A stretch of DNA of 64,000 nucleotides from Euglena gracilis (GCA_039621445.1 CP154956.1:11593443-11657442); one strand, 5' to 3'. Counted from the stretch's first letter, positions 42,224 to 52,818 are shown. Program-made: numbers and translations. Notes: a model not told the origin generated them from the letters alone.

Positions 42224-42988
42224 TTGTGTTTGTTTCTGCAAAAAAAAAATATACCGAGCTCAAGCACCAACACATCAAAAGCTTTGATTAGTTCTTTGAG
42301 AAAGTTTGATGAAGATTTGTTTCAGGAGTATATGCTCCAACCCAGGTGTGTGGCCCTATATGGGGCAACTCTCAGCTCTATTGAGCATCCCCCCACCCCA
42401 GTGGTTTCCAGCTCTATTGAGCATCCCCCCACCCCAGTTTTCAGCTCTATCGAGCATCTCCTTACCATAATTTTCAGCTCTACCGAGCATTCCCCCACCC
42501 CGCTTTCCAGCTCTATCGAGCATTCCCCCACCCCGTTTTCCAGCTCTATCGAGCATTCCCCCCACAGCTCTATCGAGCAACCCCCCACCCAATGGGTGCC
42601 ACACCAAACGGTGTCCAGCTCTGTCGAGCATCCCCCCACAGTGGCCATCTCTATCGAGCAATTACCTCCAACCCACAGCTCTATAGAGCATTCCCCCACC
42701 GTTCCCAGCTCTATCGAGCATTCCAACACCCAAAAGGTGCAACACCTCACGGTATCAAGCTCCATCGAGCATCTCCCCACTCAGGAGTTTCCACACCTAA
42801 CGGTGTTTGATTTAGGCGATAACCCCGCTGCGCAATGGGTGCAACACCTATCGGCGTGTGGCTCTATCGAGCAACCCATCGCCCAGTGTGATTGTCATCC
42901 TTTGCTGCAAAGTAAGGCACCTTGTGGTACTTCTGCATCAGGATGTCGCAACGGTGCCTACAGGCACAATTGGCAAACAACCCACTGA
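42224..42988 (+). CDS. Peptide-repeat N-terminal part of a gag-like gene
   Basis: Plus-strand frame with about 15 imperfect copies of a unit around SSIEHxPTP (bases CCAGCTCTATYGAGCATYCC), 42366-42890, kept in one frame despite many substitutions and unit lengths that are multiples of three. The first 45 residues are non-repetitive. No start can be fixed (first ATG is internal). It precedes a coiled-coil and capsid-like region, so it may be the N-terminal domain of the same retroelement protein. Confidence 0.5.
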   Translation: MCLFLQKKNIPSSSTNTSKALISSLRKFDEDLFQEYMLQPRCVALYGATLSSIEHPPTPVVSSSIEHPPTPVFSSIEHLLTIIFSSTEHSPTPLSSSIEHSPTPFSSSIEHSPHSSIEQPPTQWVPHQTVSSSVEHPPTVAISIEQLPPTHSSIEHSPTVPSSIEHSNTQKVQHLTVSSSIEHLPTQEFPHLTVFDLGDNPAAQWVQHLSACGSIEQPIAQCDCHPLLQSKAPCGTSASGCRNGAYRHNWQTTH

Positions 42989-43634
42989 TGTGGTTTACCG
43001 CATGCTGCCAAAGGAGGCATTTTTGCACATGCAACATAGTTTGCAAAAGTTGATTACAAAAGTGGAGCCAATAACGGCACTTTTTGAGCACAAAAATCCT
43101 GATATGAGAGCTTTTGTTACGTTGGAGCAGTTCACTGCATTCCAGGAAGCGCAACAGCGCATTATGCAACTGAGCCGTGAATCGGCAAATTTTCACCATA
43201 TGCACACCCAACGTGGTGAAGGTTTCGCTTCCAGCACTTATGTGCAGCAATTGGAGGAAAGACTTTCCCGGTTGGAGCGAAAATAATGTAGGTGTGGTGA
43301 AAATTCTGCTGAAATAACAAGTTTTTACGCCCATATCGCGAATATCGCAAGCAGGCAGGATGCTTACCACCAACGGTGGCAGAATAACTTTGTTGACATC
43401 CAAACCGCAATTACGGAGTTGCAGAACCGCCATGCGGTACCATGTTCACATCATTTAGAATTTCAGCGGTTTTCTGCAGATATGCGTGATGAAAATCACC
43501 AAGCCAGAAAAAAATTTTGTGACAGTCTGATGCGGACCGAGGAAACAGTGAATCAGCAAGTCAAAAACTTGCAAAAAAGACTTCTCGGCGCTATCCGCGC
43601 AAGTTTCCGCGTTTTTGGAACAGCCAATGGCTGA
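42858..43634 (+). pseudogene. Coiled-coil region of the gag-like gene
   Basis: One frame interrupted by a single TAA at 43284-43286. Long stretches of heptad-like Leu, Gln and Glu (FTAFQEAQQRIMQLSRES, YVQQLEERLSRLERK, LMRTEETVNQQVKNLQKRL). No enzymatic motif. Shifts into the next frame near 43600. Confidence 0.5.
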
Positions 43635-44322
43635 AAACGTGCGGAATCCGCAAAATACCCCTCCTTCCAAACCTCCACAACTGGAGTCTATTTCCGAAGC
43701 GGTGCACACTCTAGCTGTGCGACTACGGGAATTGGAAAGTGGGTTTGGAAAAATTTCGCACGATTTCCGGTCTTTTTCTGACAAAATCTCTCTTCTGGAC
43801 GATATGTCCAAACACCGCAGGCGTATTAAGCGTTTGCAGGAAGATATTGGTGCAATCACCGAACAGCTGAAAATTCTCGATGATTTGGAGAAACAGTTTC
43901 GTGACTTTACAGAAAATTTGGATCAAGTACACGCACAATTGCGTTTTTTACAACAAAAACCCGATATGGGTGTTGTAGGCACACTTGCCACAGATTCCAG
44001 CTTCAAAAGCGCCAATAGCGCACCTGTGGCAGAGCCTATTGGCACATTGCCACAAAATCACAATTCTGCTCATGCAGTGGTCCCTCCCCAAGCGGTACCA
44101 GTCCCAATGGACCATTTTTTGGATGATGGGGTTGGTTTTCAAGAGAAAGCCAAGCGAAACCCTCAAAGAAATCGAAAAATTTGGGAATATGAACTTTGTC
44201 GCGGTATGAGCCGCACTCCCGCACATGGTATTGATCCTGAGATGCATCAGCATTACCATTCGCGCATTCGCGATTCACCAGGTTTGCAAAAGGTACCTAT
44301 GGTACACCAAGTGGAATGTTGA
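43615..44322 (+). CDS. Gag-like protein, coiled-coil and linker
   Basis: IKRLQEDIGAITEQLKILDD and neighbouring segments form a strong coiled coil (about residues 20-120), followed by a Pro-rich linker. The stop overlaps the next ATG as ATGTTGA at 44316-44322. This arrangement could allow coupled translation, but decay is equally likely. Confidence 0.5.
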   Translation: MEQPMAENVRNPQNTPPSKPPQLESISEAVHTLAVRLRELESGFGKISHDFRSFSDKISLLDDMSKHRRRIKRLQEDIGAITEQLKILDDLEKQFRDFTENLDQVHAQLRFLQQKPDMGVVGTLATDSSFKSANSAPVAEPIGTLPQNHNSAHAVVPPQAVPVPMDHFLDDGVGFQEKAKRNPQRNRKIWEYELCRGMSRTPAHGIDPEMHQHYHSRIRDSPGLQKVPMVHQVEC

Positions 44323-45080
44323 ATGCGCATTCGCAAAATACACCCAAAAGTACACTTGGTGCAACCACCGAGGTACCCGCACATGGTGTGGTTTTGCGCC
44401 CAGGCCCATCCTCCTTGAATACCACCGAAGGGCCATGGGAGTCTCAGAAAGACATAAAAGGAATCATCGCCATCGCGAAAAAGGTGAAGCCCCAATGGGA
44501 TGGTGACCCAACAACATGGAAACAGTTTTTCCGTGGTTGGGAATATTACTGGGATCTGAAAGGATCAACCCATAACGGAAACCCAGAGGTGATCAAAATG
44601 GAATTCATAGATTGTCTACCAAAAGATGAAAAGGAACGCGCCAGACAATTGGTCATTCGCGGGCGCATTTCTTTTCAGGATTTGGTTGAGCAATATGCTT
44701 CATCATGTTCCAGTTTGGTTTCCAGAATAACTCTGGAGAAAAAATGGCGGCAATATGCCCCCCATGACCGAAAATGGAGGTCGATAGACCTATGGTACTC
44801 AAAATGGCTTTCTTTGGCAGCCGAAGTAGACGAGTTAGGCGAAACGCAAATGAAAGAGCAATTTGACGCAGTATTACTGCACTTTATACCCAAACTCATC
44901 AAAGAAATTCACCGCGAGGAACTCGCAGGACATATTTTGACGCTCAATGAGCGATGGAACTACGTTGCCAAAAAATTGAAGCTATCACAGCTTCTCGGAC
45001 AAATTCAGTCGGCTTATACGAGCCACCCCACAGCAGGAATACCCGCTATCCAAGTCAGTTCTGTGAGAAATGTGTCATGC
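44316..45080 (+). CDS. Gag-like capsid region
   Basis: KPQWDGDPTTWKQFFRGWEY, LPKDEKERARQLVIRG and LILTLNERWNYVAKKLKLS-type segments resemble the helical retrotransposon gag domain. Cut by the TTAA element at 45085; the zinc knuckle expected after it lies at 46120-46180. Confidence 0.6.
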
Positions 45081-45084
45081 TTAA

Positions 45085-45908
45085 GCCGGCGTTTGAGACG
45101 CCGGGCTCAGGACAGAACCGGCGTCCCCCCCCCACGGGCTTTCGGACGCCGGTTCTGTCCTAAAGCCCGGCGTTAGGAACGCCGGCTTTGTCCAAAGCCC
45201 GGCGTCAGATTTTCATTCCAAAAAATGTCACCAAAAGTGCCCAAAAGTGGCCCTAAGGTGCTGGTATGAGTGTTTCAACCATCAAGGACAATGAATTTTG
45301 CCATCTGGGGACCACTAGGGTGGATATCCAAATTTGGTGAAAATCGGCCCAGATTTGGAAATAGAGTACCGTGCAGCGTGGAAAGATCTGATGAGCACCG
45401 CTGGTCGTCTGTTGAAAAGAGCTTTCGATCGAGGGGTAACTTGGTACCCTAACGTTGCACGCAGCCCGAGATACGCACGCGATCGTCGGATCGGCCAGAA
45501 TCTGAGTCGAAATTTGTCGCAATTTTCAGTGATTTTTGGTTTAAGATGCTTAATAAACCTTACAGAAACGTTTTTCCTCTTCGAATCAACGACCTGAGGG
45601 CCTTGGGGGGGCACCAGAGTTGTGAAATTAGGATTCCCCACTGACAGAAAATAAGAGCTCCAGGCGACGTGGCTGAATTTGGTGGTGATCGCCAGTCGTC
45701 TGATGAAAAGAGCTTTCGATCGAGGGGTGATTTTTTACCTCGACGATTGACACAGCCAGAAATACCCTCGCGATCGCCGGAATTTGGTGAAGTGCAAAGT
45801 GGTGTGACATTGCAGTTAAGTGGTCGGAGATTGGTCCTGGGAGTGTCCTTTGGCCGAAGGGTGGGGACGCCGGTTCTGTCCTGAGCCCGGCGTCTCTAAA
45901 ACGCCGGC
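45085..45908. mobile_element. TTAA-flanked MITE-like element with 44-bp inverted repeats
   Basis: TTAA at 45081-45084 and 45909-45912. The ends (GCCGGCGTTTGAGACGCC ... CGGTTCTGTCC) are inverted copies of about 44 bp with small indels. Inside, two diverged copies of a segment ending GAAAAGAGCTTTCGATCGAG (45414, 45697). No transposase. Inserted in the gag-like gene. Confidence 0.75.
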
Positions 45909-45914
45909 TTAAAC

Positions 45915-46043
45915 AAGAGGTGTCGGACGCCGGTTCTGTCCAAAGCCCGGCGTTCCAAACGCCGGTTCCGTCCGAAGGAAGGAAGGACGGAACCGGCGTT
46001 TGGAACGCCGGGCTTTGGACAGAACCGGCGTCCGACACCTCTT
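45915..46043. repeat. 129-bp palindrome with 59-bp arms
   Basis: Starts AAGAGGTGTCGGACGCCGG and returns as its reverse complement to 46043 around a centre of about 11 bases (GAAGGAAGGAA). It shares the words GGACGCCGGTTCTGTCC with the adjacent TTAA element, so it may be a fold-back derivative of it. Confidence 0.85.
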
Positions 46044-46066
46044 TTTTGTAGTAATCACATACCGCT

Positions 46067-46540
46067 ATGGCGGAATCCAAATCGCGCAATTCGCGCTCTT
46101 CGGAAGAATTTTCGGACAAATTTTGCTTTTTGTGCAACAAAAAGGGTCATACATCTTGCCATTGTCCAAATCCCGCAGCGCGAAAGCGCAACACAAGCCC
46201 AAGAGGATCAGCCTCATCATGCAATTCTCGTTTTTCACAAAATGCGCACTCGCAAAAATCAAAATGTCGATCACGATCCACATCTTCACTGTGCGGATCC
46301 ACCAACCACCCCTCACCCAAATGTTGCTATGCGACTCCTCCCTACCCAAGCCATGGCCATCGCGACATGACTCGCAGTTCAAAAGATCATACTTCAGCCA
46401 AAAGGCACAAGGTATGGGGAGGTGTGCGCTATGCGCGGTGTGCAAAACAATATGCACGCGATGAGCGCTATGTGTGTGGGGAGCGCAATATGCGCGGGGG
46501 TGTGAGCGACATATGCGTGGTGGTTGGGGGCGCCATATAG
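46067..46540 (+). CDS. Gag-like C-terminus with CCHC zinc knuckle
   Basis: CFLCNKKGHTSCHC is a C-x2-C-x4-H-x4-C knuckle, followed by a Ser/Arg-rich and Cys-rich tail. In position and sense it continues the gag-like gene cut at 45085. From 46400 on the frame is made of GCGC-rich simple repeats and is probably not coding. Confidence 0.65.
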   Translation: MAESKSRNSRSSEEFSDKFCFLCNKKGHTSCHCPNPAARKRNTSPRGSASSCNSRFSQNAHSQKSKCRSRSTSSLCGSTNHPSPKCCYATPPYPSHGHRDMTRSSKDHTSAKRHKVWGGVRYARCAKQYARDERYVCGERNMRGGVSDICVVVGGAI

Positions 46541-46665
46541 CGCGCGCGGGGGGGGGGTATTATGCGCAAGATTTGCGCTATGCGCGTGTGGCTGGCGCCA
46601 TAGGCGCACCGTCTGTGCTATACGCACTTTGCGCATTGTGCGCAGGGAGGCGCCAAAGGCGCGGG
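46400..46665. repeat. Simple repeat rich in TATGCGC and GCGCAATA
   Basis: Imperfect repetition of TATGCGCG, GCGCTATG and GCGCAATATGCGC words; self-complementary. Similar GCGCATA words at 47600-47680. Confidence 0.6.
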
Positions 46666-46739
46666 GGGTGGTGGTTAGTTTGGTTCAGTTATTTCCTTTT
46701 GTGTTTGGTTGTTGGTTGTGTGGAAATTTCTCCTAGAGT

Positions 46740-48415
46740 GCACACCTTGGGGGGAGGTGCTGAGTAGTTGTCCTTGTCGCGCATGTTGGTCTGGGGGGGT
46801 GGAGTGTGTAAGAAAAATTTTATGCGAATTTGAGCTGCGGGGGGTGTACAGGATTGTCTGCAATCGACAAACCAGGTGGAAAACGAAAAATGAAAGCAGC
46901 TGGGCGACTACTCGACACCATTCGAATTTCAGGCCTTAGGGCTTTCGTCTTGGAACCCAGTGAAACGTTGGGGGTTTAAGCTACTTGTTACCCCTACCGC
47001 ATGTGGAACGTTTGTGGATATGCGGTGGGTAGGGGGGGGGGGGGGCACTTTCTCTTTACCCCTGGGTTGAAAACGGCGTTGGTGTTGTAGAAAACGGTAT
47101 TGCTGTCATCGAAAACGGTATGTAAAAATGATGAGTAGTGGAAGTTTTTGGGGGGGAAAGAGGTTTGCGGAGCTGTGTGCATTCTTGGAGCGTAAATCCA
47201 TTCAACCACAAGTGACACACATGGGGTATCCCCTAGTACATCAACAACCGTTAAACACAAAACTGTCTATATGTCAAAAATTTGGCAGAATTTTGAGCGG
47301 GGACACCGGAAAATCCTGGTACGATGACCAGAAAGGATACTGGGCAGGGGATGACCAGGTTCATGACTCCTGTCACCTAATTTCCAGTAGCCTCTGTAGT
47401 CCACATCCCTGGGTTTCGGGGGTCTTTACTCAAAATCCGAACCAGTGGCCATATCAGCCATTGACTTTCTTGACGCATATACGTCTCTGAAGTTATGAGC
47501 GCTAAAGCAGGGATGATCCCTTTGGTTACGTAGGGTATCATCCCCCTCCCTGCCCGAAGCCGGGTGATAATCCTCAATAGAGGTTGTTCGTTGACCTACC
47601 CGCGCATATTGCGTAACCCGCAAACAAGATGCGCCCCCCCGCCCCACCCGTGCATAGCGTAAATCTCGTACAATTGCGTACATCTTACAAATGGGTATCT
47701 GCACAACCCAACCATATTCTTTTGCGAATAAGTCCCAAAGATGTTTGTGTACATATTTCACAATGGCATTTTTGTTGTTGATTTGCAAACCACATGCTCA
47801 AAAATGCAGATTTGGTTTACTTAAGCAACAAAAGAAGCCATCCCCCCTTCTTTGACCACGAACTTGTTGGTCAAATTGGCGAACACCAAAGGTGTTTTGA
47901 GCATTCAAGCGCACAATTGCCCTCACTTCAAAGTTGTTGTTTTTTGCAAAAACACAAGGTGTGTGATAAGTTTTTGGGATACATTGCAAATACTGCATTT
48001 TTCCCATGAACTTGCACAGTTTTGTTCTCGAGACAGCCAAATTTACGAGGCTGATTCCTAATTTCAGGCAAATCTGAGGTTGGTGATTCCTAATTTGGTG
48101 TGGGTGATTCCTAACTTGCGGTGGGTGGTTCCTAATTTGGGGTGGGTTTGTCCTAATTTGTTGTGGTAGAATCCTAATTTAGCCAAAAAATTCTCGCAAC
48201 AAATTCCTAATTTCACCGTCCCAAAAATGGCGTCTCCCCCGCGTCCCCCCCCCCGTCCCCCCCCCCGCGTCCCAGACACCCCCTTTGGGTGAAGCTGTGC
48301 TACCCACTGTGTGATTTTCTAAATTAAAAAAAAGGTGGGAAGTGTGCTTTTAAAAAAAAGAAAAATATCAGTGTTTTAAACAGAAGGGCAAACGTTTCTG
48401 TTTTAAACGCTTTAT
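46740..48415. other. No gene seen; short tandem repeats
   Basis: GAAAACGG repeats at 47068-47120 and ATTCCTAATTTGGGGTGGG-like repeats at 48060-48200 are the only structure noted. Minus-strand frames here lack motifs. Confidence 0.4.
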
Positions 48416-48417
48416 AT

Positions 48418-48734
48418 TCAATGCCTGGCGGCAACCACACATCCTTGCTCCAGGAGTTCCTTGGCTTTGGGTCTGCGTCGAAAATCATCGATGACTTTGT
48501 TCATTAACTGTTGGAACACTCCAGGGGCATTGCTCAGACCAAAAGGCATCACCCTCCACTTGTACACGCGTTTATTTGGCAAAATAAAGGCCGTCAACTC
48601 CTGGGCTCGGGGGGTCAACTCCACTTGCCAAAATCCAGAGCGCATGTCCAGTTTTTGACTTGAAACTAAGGGGGCCAGGCCTTCCACAGTGGCTTCTAGC
48701 TCCGGCAGTAAACCAACGTGGGGGACACTCTTGC
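48418..48734 (-). pseudogene. Third Ty3 element: RT middle motifs
   Basis: LDMRSGFWQVELTPRAQEL, VYKWRVMPFGLSNAPGVFQQ and a Val-rich segment reaching the YxDD position, where the sequence ends. Upstream in frame it reads NGKSVPHVGLLPELEAT up to the target duplication of the inserted element at 48742. Confidence 0.85.
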
Positions 48735-48741
48735 CATTTAG

Positions 48742-49561
48742 TAAGGTTGTTTCGATTAATCGATTTTTTGATTAATCGTTCGCCACCCCTTGATTAATCG
48801 TTCATTCGGCCAGGGGGTGATTAATCGAAATAATCGGTCTTCCCAAAGAAACCATTGAAAAAGCAGTGCAGGAAAATACTTGGGAGTGATAATTTTGGAG
48901 GCTCTGTCTTACAGAAATGTCACTGCGCATTGCTTTCTTTTGGGGGAGACCCGTTAGGAAACAAACGGGATATACTCATACGCACAGACATCAGAGCACA
49001 GATGGAAGAGTCATCCAGCTTAGCGCGCAAGTCGCTATACAGGAGACTCTGGTGAGAAAAACTGCGCTCAACACGGCCACTTCCTCAGCCTGTGCAATTT
49101 TGGGAGGGGGTTGCTTTGCATGTGCCGGTTTTGGCCAAAGTTGCAATTGCAATTTTCAGCCTTGGTGCTTCAGAAGCAGTGATGGCCAGAGGGCCATTTC
49201 GGGTCAACCATTGCCCCACCTCCCGTTTCAGCTGTGGCAAAATATCATCCTCATGACCCATTTTTTTTAGTAAGGGAAGGCAGTGTGAGGTCAAGCGGTG
49301 TTTAGCTTAGCCCTGTCGGCTGATGTCCAGGAAGCAAGGTCAGATGTTGGTGAGAATGCACGTGCCAATAAGAAAGGGATCCCGGAAAAAAATTATTTTT
49401 AAGGAAAAACATTATTTTTCAAGGGAAATGAAGTGTTTGTTGGTCATCATAATGCCAGAAACCCAAAGGGGGCATTAATCGTTCGGTAATCGTTCGCCAC
49501 CCCCCGATTAATCGGCATTAATCGTTCGGTGCCGTCGATTAAGATTAATCGTCCAACCTTA
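48742..49561. mobile_element. hAT-like element with TAAGGTTG ends
   Basis: Flanked by the direct repeat CATTTAG (48735-48741 and 49562-49568) and ends TAAGGTTG...CAACCTTA. Removing it with one repeat joins the RT reading frame (KLN to NGK) exactly. Both ends carry GATTAATCG-type repeats (48755-48840, 49480-49550). 820 bp, no transposase. Confidence 0.85.
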
Positions 49562-49568
49562 CATTTAG

Positions 49569-49640
49569 CTTGCTGTAATCACCAACAAGCCGTTTGTTTT
49601 TCGCAATTTTGGTTTCTTTGCCTTTGTCCTTCTCCACCTC
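49569..49640 (-). pseudogene. Third Ty3 element: RT motif 2 fragment
   Basis: Encodes KNKRLVGDYSKLN, the counterpart of RRMVIHYGKLN in the first element. Bounded by two insertions. Confidence 0.7.
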
Positions 49641-49866
49641 CTGGGGTCCCAACTGTACTGCCAACCCTCCCTCAAAAATCGGCCAAAAACCGGCACCGAA
49701 GGCGCCGGAATTTTTTTAAGTCCCTTTTTTGGTCTAAAAAGGCCATTTTTGGTGTCTTTTTTCTTCTGTCTCAGGGGGGTCGGCACTAGGGGGGGGGTAC
49801 CAAAAATCCCAACTGTACAGGGGGGGGAGGGGGGGTCCCCAAAAAACCCCAACTGTACTGCCGTCG
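49641..49866 (-). repeat. Dispersed GCAGTACAG repeat inserted in RT
   Basis: Reverse-strand copy with the full order of landmarks of the family, including a GCGCCTTCGG(C/T)GCC hairpin. It separates two RT fragments. Its exact borders are uncertain because the family word GGCAGTACAGTTGGG is present at both ends. Confidence 0.65.
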
Positions 49867-49993
49867 CCCCTTCCACCAATCCAGAGCTGACAAGTTCCTC
49901 AACCTGTCTTTCCATCTCCAAAACATCAGGCTTCGACATGGGAAAACATTTCTCACGCACAGCCGAAGCTTGAAATTCGGGTTTTATCTCCAG
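49867..49993 (-). pseudogene. Third Ty3 element: RT N-terminal fragment
   Basis: MDLEIKPEF, REKCFPMSKPDVLEMERQVE and SGLVEG align with MDIELKPEWEGKPLRQ... of the first element. Confidence 0.8.
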
Positions 49994-50363
49994 ATCCATG
50001 GATACCAGTCATACTTGGCATTTTTTGTTTTTTTAAAAAAAAACAAAACAACGTGTTTTTTTTAAAAAAACGCCAAAAAAACATCAAAAAAAAAGGAAAT
50101 TTTCATTGAAAAAACTCGTTATGAAACACCCAAACCATACTTCGAATCCTACTAAGTTCAAAAATTGCCAAAAAAAAATGGTCAAAAACATTCAAAAAAT
50201 GTAAAAAAATGCAACTTTAGGACTTTTTTCATTTTTTGTTTAAGGAAATATTTGGCAGAAATGCCCCAAAACTTGCCAAAAATGATTGAAAATATGCATT
50301 CAAAAATTTTCCGAGCAAAACCTTGTTGTCGTTTTTTTTAAAAAAAACATTGTTTATATCAAG

Positions 50364-50447
50364 AACTGCGTCTTAAACGCAGACTCTGACCTGAGTCTGC
50401 GTTTCGAAACGCAGACTCAGGTCAGAGTCTGCGTTTAGGACGCAGTT
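50364..50447. repeat. 84-bp palindrome
   Basis: AACTGCGTC ... GACGCAGTT, arms of 42 bp around TTCGAA with one or two mismatches (internal words CGCAGACTC, GAGTCTGCG). Lies 5 bp from the TA element that follows and resembles its own end words (CAGACT, GTCTGTG), so may be related to it. Confidence 0.85.
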
Positions 50448-50452
50448 ATTTA

Positions 50453-51686
50453 AGGCTGTGTTTATAAAGCAACATGGCTTTGGTCAAAGTCTGTGTTTCT
50501 CAACCTCGACGACAGACGGCAGACTGCGACACATTTTGGGAAAAAAAGCGAAGCTGAATTAGGATCCGCTGCACAGATCTGGGACGCCGGAAACCTCGGG
50601 ATAAGAATATGTGGCCGCCGGGCAGATTTTGGCCGCCGTCTGTGGTCTTCCGACCTAGAATCCTTTCGAAATAGTGGTAACATTACCGTTAAACATGGGA
50701 ACATATGTGAAAGATGACACAAGATTACATCGTCTCCTTCCTTTTGCATACCCCATTTTGCCTGCCGCACTTTGCAACGTTGATGAGAATGCTCTGGGCG
50801 CTGCACCCACGATCCAAGAGTTCTTTGGTGGGCTCCCAAAAGTTCATGATATCACCTAACCTTACTACATACTAACTAACTAACTATATGGTGATATTTT
50901 TGGGGAGCCACCCTCTAGGCTACTTGGGACAGAAAAAAAAACACCCTCACCCCCCCCCTCAAAGCGCCCCCCTCAGAGTGGTCAAAAATTTTGGCCAATT
51001 TGTCCCCACCCCTCGAAGTGGTCATTTCCTCTTGGTGCCGAATAAGTCTAAGCCCAAAAATTGACCCCCTCCCTGCCGTTTTGACAAATTTGTTCCCCCC
51101 CCTCAAAGTGGTCATTTTCTCTTGGTGCCTAAGCCCAAAAATTGACCCCCCCAAAGTGTCCCCTCCCTCACAATGGCCGTTTTGGCAAATTTGTTCCCCC
51201 CTCAAAGTGGCAATTTTCTCTTGGCGCCAAAGGAGCCAAAGCCCAAAATTGACCCCCCCCCCCAAGTGTCCCCTCCCTCACAATGGCCGTTTTGGCAAAT
51301 TTGTCCCCCCCCTCAAAGTGGCCGTTTTCTCTTGGCGCCGAAGGCGCCAAAGCCCAAAAATTGACCCCCCCCCCGCCCAATTGTCCCCTCCCTCACAATG
51401 GCCGTTTTGGCAAATTTGTTCCCCCCCTCAAAGGGGCCATTTTCTCTTGGCGCCGAAGGCGCCAAAGCCCAAAAATTGACTCCCCCCCCCAAAGTCCTTT
51501 ATTTCTGCATCATTGGGATGTTTCAGGGTCCAAATACTGTGAACACAGTTTTCTTGGTCGGAGTCCGTGTTTAGAAACACAGACTTAGGTCAAAGTCTGT
51601 GTTTCTAAACACGGACTTCGGCACGTCAAAGTCTGTGTTTAGAAACACAGACTTTGACCAAAGCCATGTTGCTATAAACACAGCCT
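50453..51686. mobile_element. TA-flanked element with about 46-bp inverted repeats
   Basis: TA at 50451-50452 and 51687-51688. Ends AGGCTGTGTTTATA, then GCAACATGGCTTTGGTCAAA, GTCTGTGTTTCT on both sides with a 2-base indel. Right subterminal region repeats GTGTTTAGAAACACAGAC hairpins (51560-51650). Interior holds a plus-strand frame 50674-50859 of unknown nature and the tandem array 50940-51490. Tc1/mariner-like by its TA duplication. Confidence 0.8.
50940..51490. repeat. Tandem array of about 115-bp units
   Basis: Five imperfect units with CCCCTCAAAGTGG(C/T)CRTTTT, TCTTGGCGCCGAAGGCGCCA, AAGCCCAAAAATTGACCCCC and TCACAATGGCCGTTTTGGCA. The GGCGCCGAAGGCGCC hairpin is present in the later units. 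The words CTCAAAGTG and TCGGCGCCAAAG also occur at 60310-60390. Confidence 0.85.
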
Positions 51687-51752
51687 TAGAATTAAAAAAA
51701 AACAAAAAAAAACAAAGTCCAAAAAAAACAGGTTGCCAACTATGATACCAGT

Positions 51753-52048
51753 TATCCATGGACACGGTGGCAATTCTCCAAAAACATCAGAAAATTCTTG
51801 TAGGATCGATTTGATTGTGGGCTCTGCGTCCAGCTTTTCCAATTCTTGATTGAACTCGCCATGCAAAATGTCAGATTCCTTCCACTGCTTTTGGGTTGCT
51901 TGCATTTGAAGATGTGTGTGCTGCTTTTCGTTCAACAGGGATGCGATTTGTTAGAAATCACTTCGGCATACGGAAAACGGGGAAGACGGTTTGGCCTTGG
52001 TGGACCACTCTCCCCCATTGGCGAATTGTCGAGCAACTGTGGAAACGT
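51753..52048 (-). pseudogene. Third Ty3 element: linker before RT
   Basis: LEKLDAEPTIKSILQEFSDV and FGELPP align with the region before RT in the first element (LLVKFSDVFGPLP). One in-frame stop near 51950. It ends at the GTTGGAGC target copy of the hAT element at 52057. Confidence 0.75.
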
Positions 52049-52278
52049 GTTGGAGCAAGGTTGGTAATTGGTTATCGCACAATATCGCAAATATCGCAAC
52101 ATCGACAAATATCGATTGGGGGTGCAATATCTCGCAAATATCGCAAAAATATCGCACCTTCAATTTTTCGGTGGTGATGCCTAATTTGGTCAAATTTGGG
52201 GGGATTCCTAATATTGGGGGGCCATTGTGATCTCAATTATCGCAAATCCATCGGCTTTTCTCCCTTCCCATCTGCAGA

Positions 52279-52818
52279 ATGGCTGCGTTCAAGAAGTTTT
52301 TTGACGATGTCGGAAGCCAAGGCCAAGGCCCCGATTGGGTTGGCACTGTTTGGCGCTGCAAATTGACAAAGTTGGGAGACAGTGGTCAGCCCGTCCCTTG
52401 TGGTGCCAAAGTGCCAGGGAAGCGGTCCAACGCCACCGGCCTTCACAACCACATGCGGGATCACCACCCTGTGGAGTACCGGCAGACGGTTACCAGTGCC
52501 AAGGACATCACAAGCTTCTTTCCGGGTGCCAAAGATGATCTGCAACGTCGCAACATTGCACTAGCATTCTCAGAAAATGCCCCTCGCATACCAGGTGCAC
52601 ACACCGTTTCCCATTGGTCGCCAAAATTGAATGCCCCCCCCCCCTTCCAGGTCCTCGACAGTCCCAGCTTCCATCATTGAAATGGGGGATACAAATGGCG
52701 TTGGGATTGTCTCTAGGGATGGCAGAAGGTGACTTCTTTAGGGTTTAGCCTAGATGTGGGGGAGGGCCTGCAATGTTTTGAACATTTGAAGCCTGATGAA
52801 GACTTGAGTGCCTTTACT
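52279..52818 (+). CDS. hAT transposase N-terminus with BED zinc finger
   Basis: ATG at 52279. WRCKLTKLGDSGQPVPCGAK and LHNHMRDHHP give the C-x-n-C...H-x-n-H of a BED finger; DITSFFPGAKDD is a typical linker. The first frame stops at 52680, but the coding sense goes on in another frame (EHLKPDEDLSAFT) to 52818, where the inserted element begins in the codons for AFT. hAT transposases bind DNA with this finger. Confidence 0.75.

Larger units (their letters stand above)
50010..51744. mobile_element. hAT-like element with CATA..TTGGCA ends
   Basis: 8-bp duplication ATACCAGT (50002-50009 and 51745-51752), ends CATACTTGGCA and TGCCAACTATG. The left 340 bp (CTCGTTATGAAACACCCAAAC, CTACTAAGTTCAAAA) match the right part of the PHD-carrying element at 62130-62390 in reverse, so they are one family. 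A TA-flanked element (50453-51686) is nested inside it. Confidence 0.8.

Noticed and set aside
49994-50001. ATCCATGG as an 8-bp target duplication of the 50010 element
   Set aside because: It is also repeated at both sides (51754), but ATACCAGT lies directly next to the CATA/TATG ends and is the better duplication; ATCCATGG is part of the host sequence around it.
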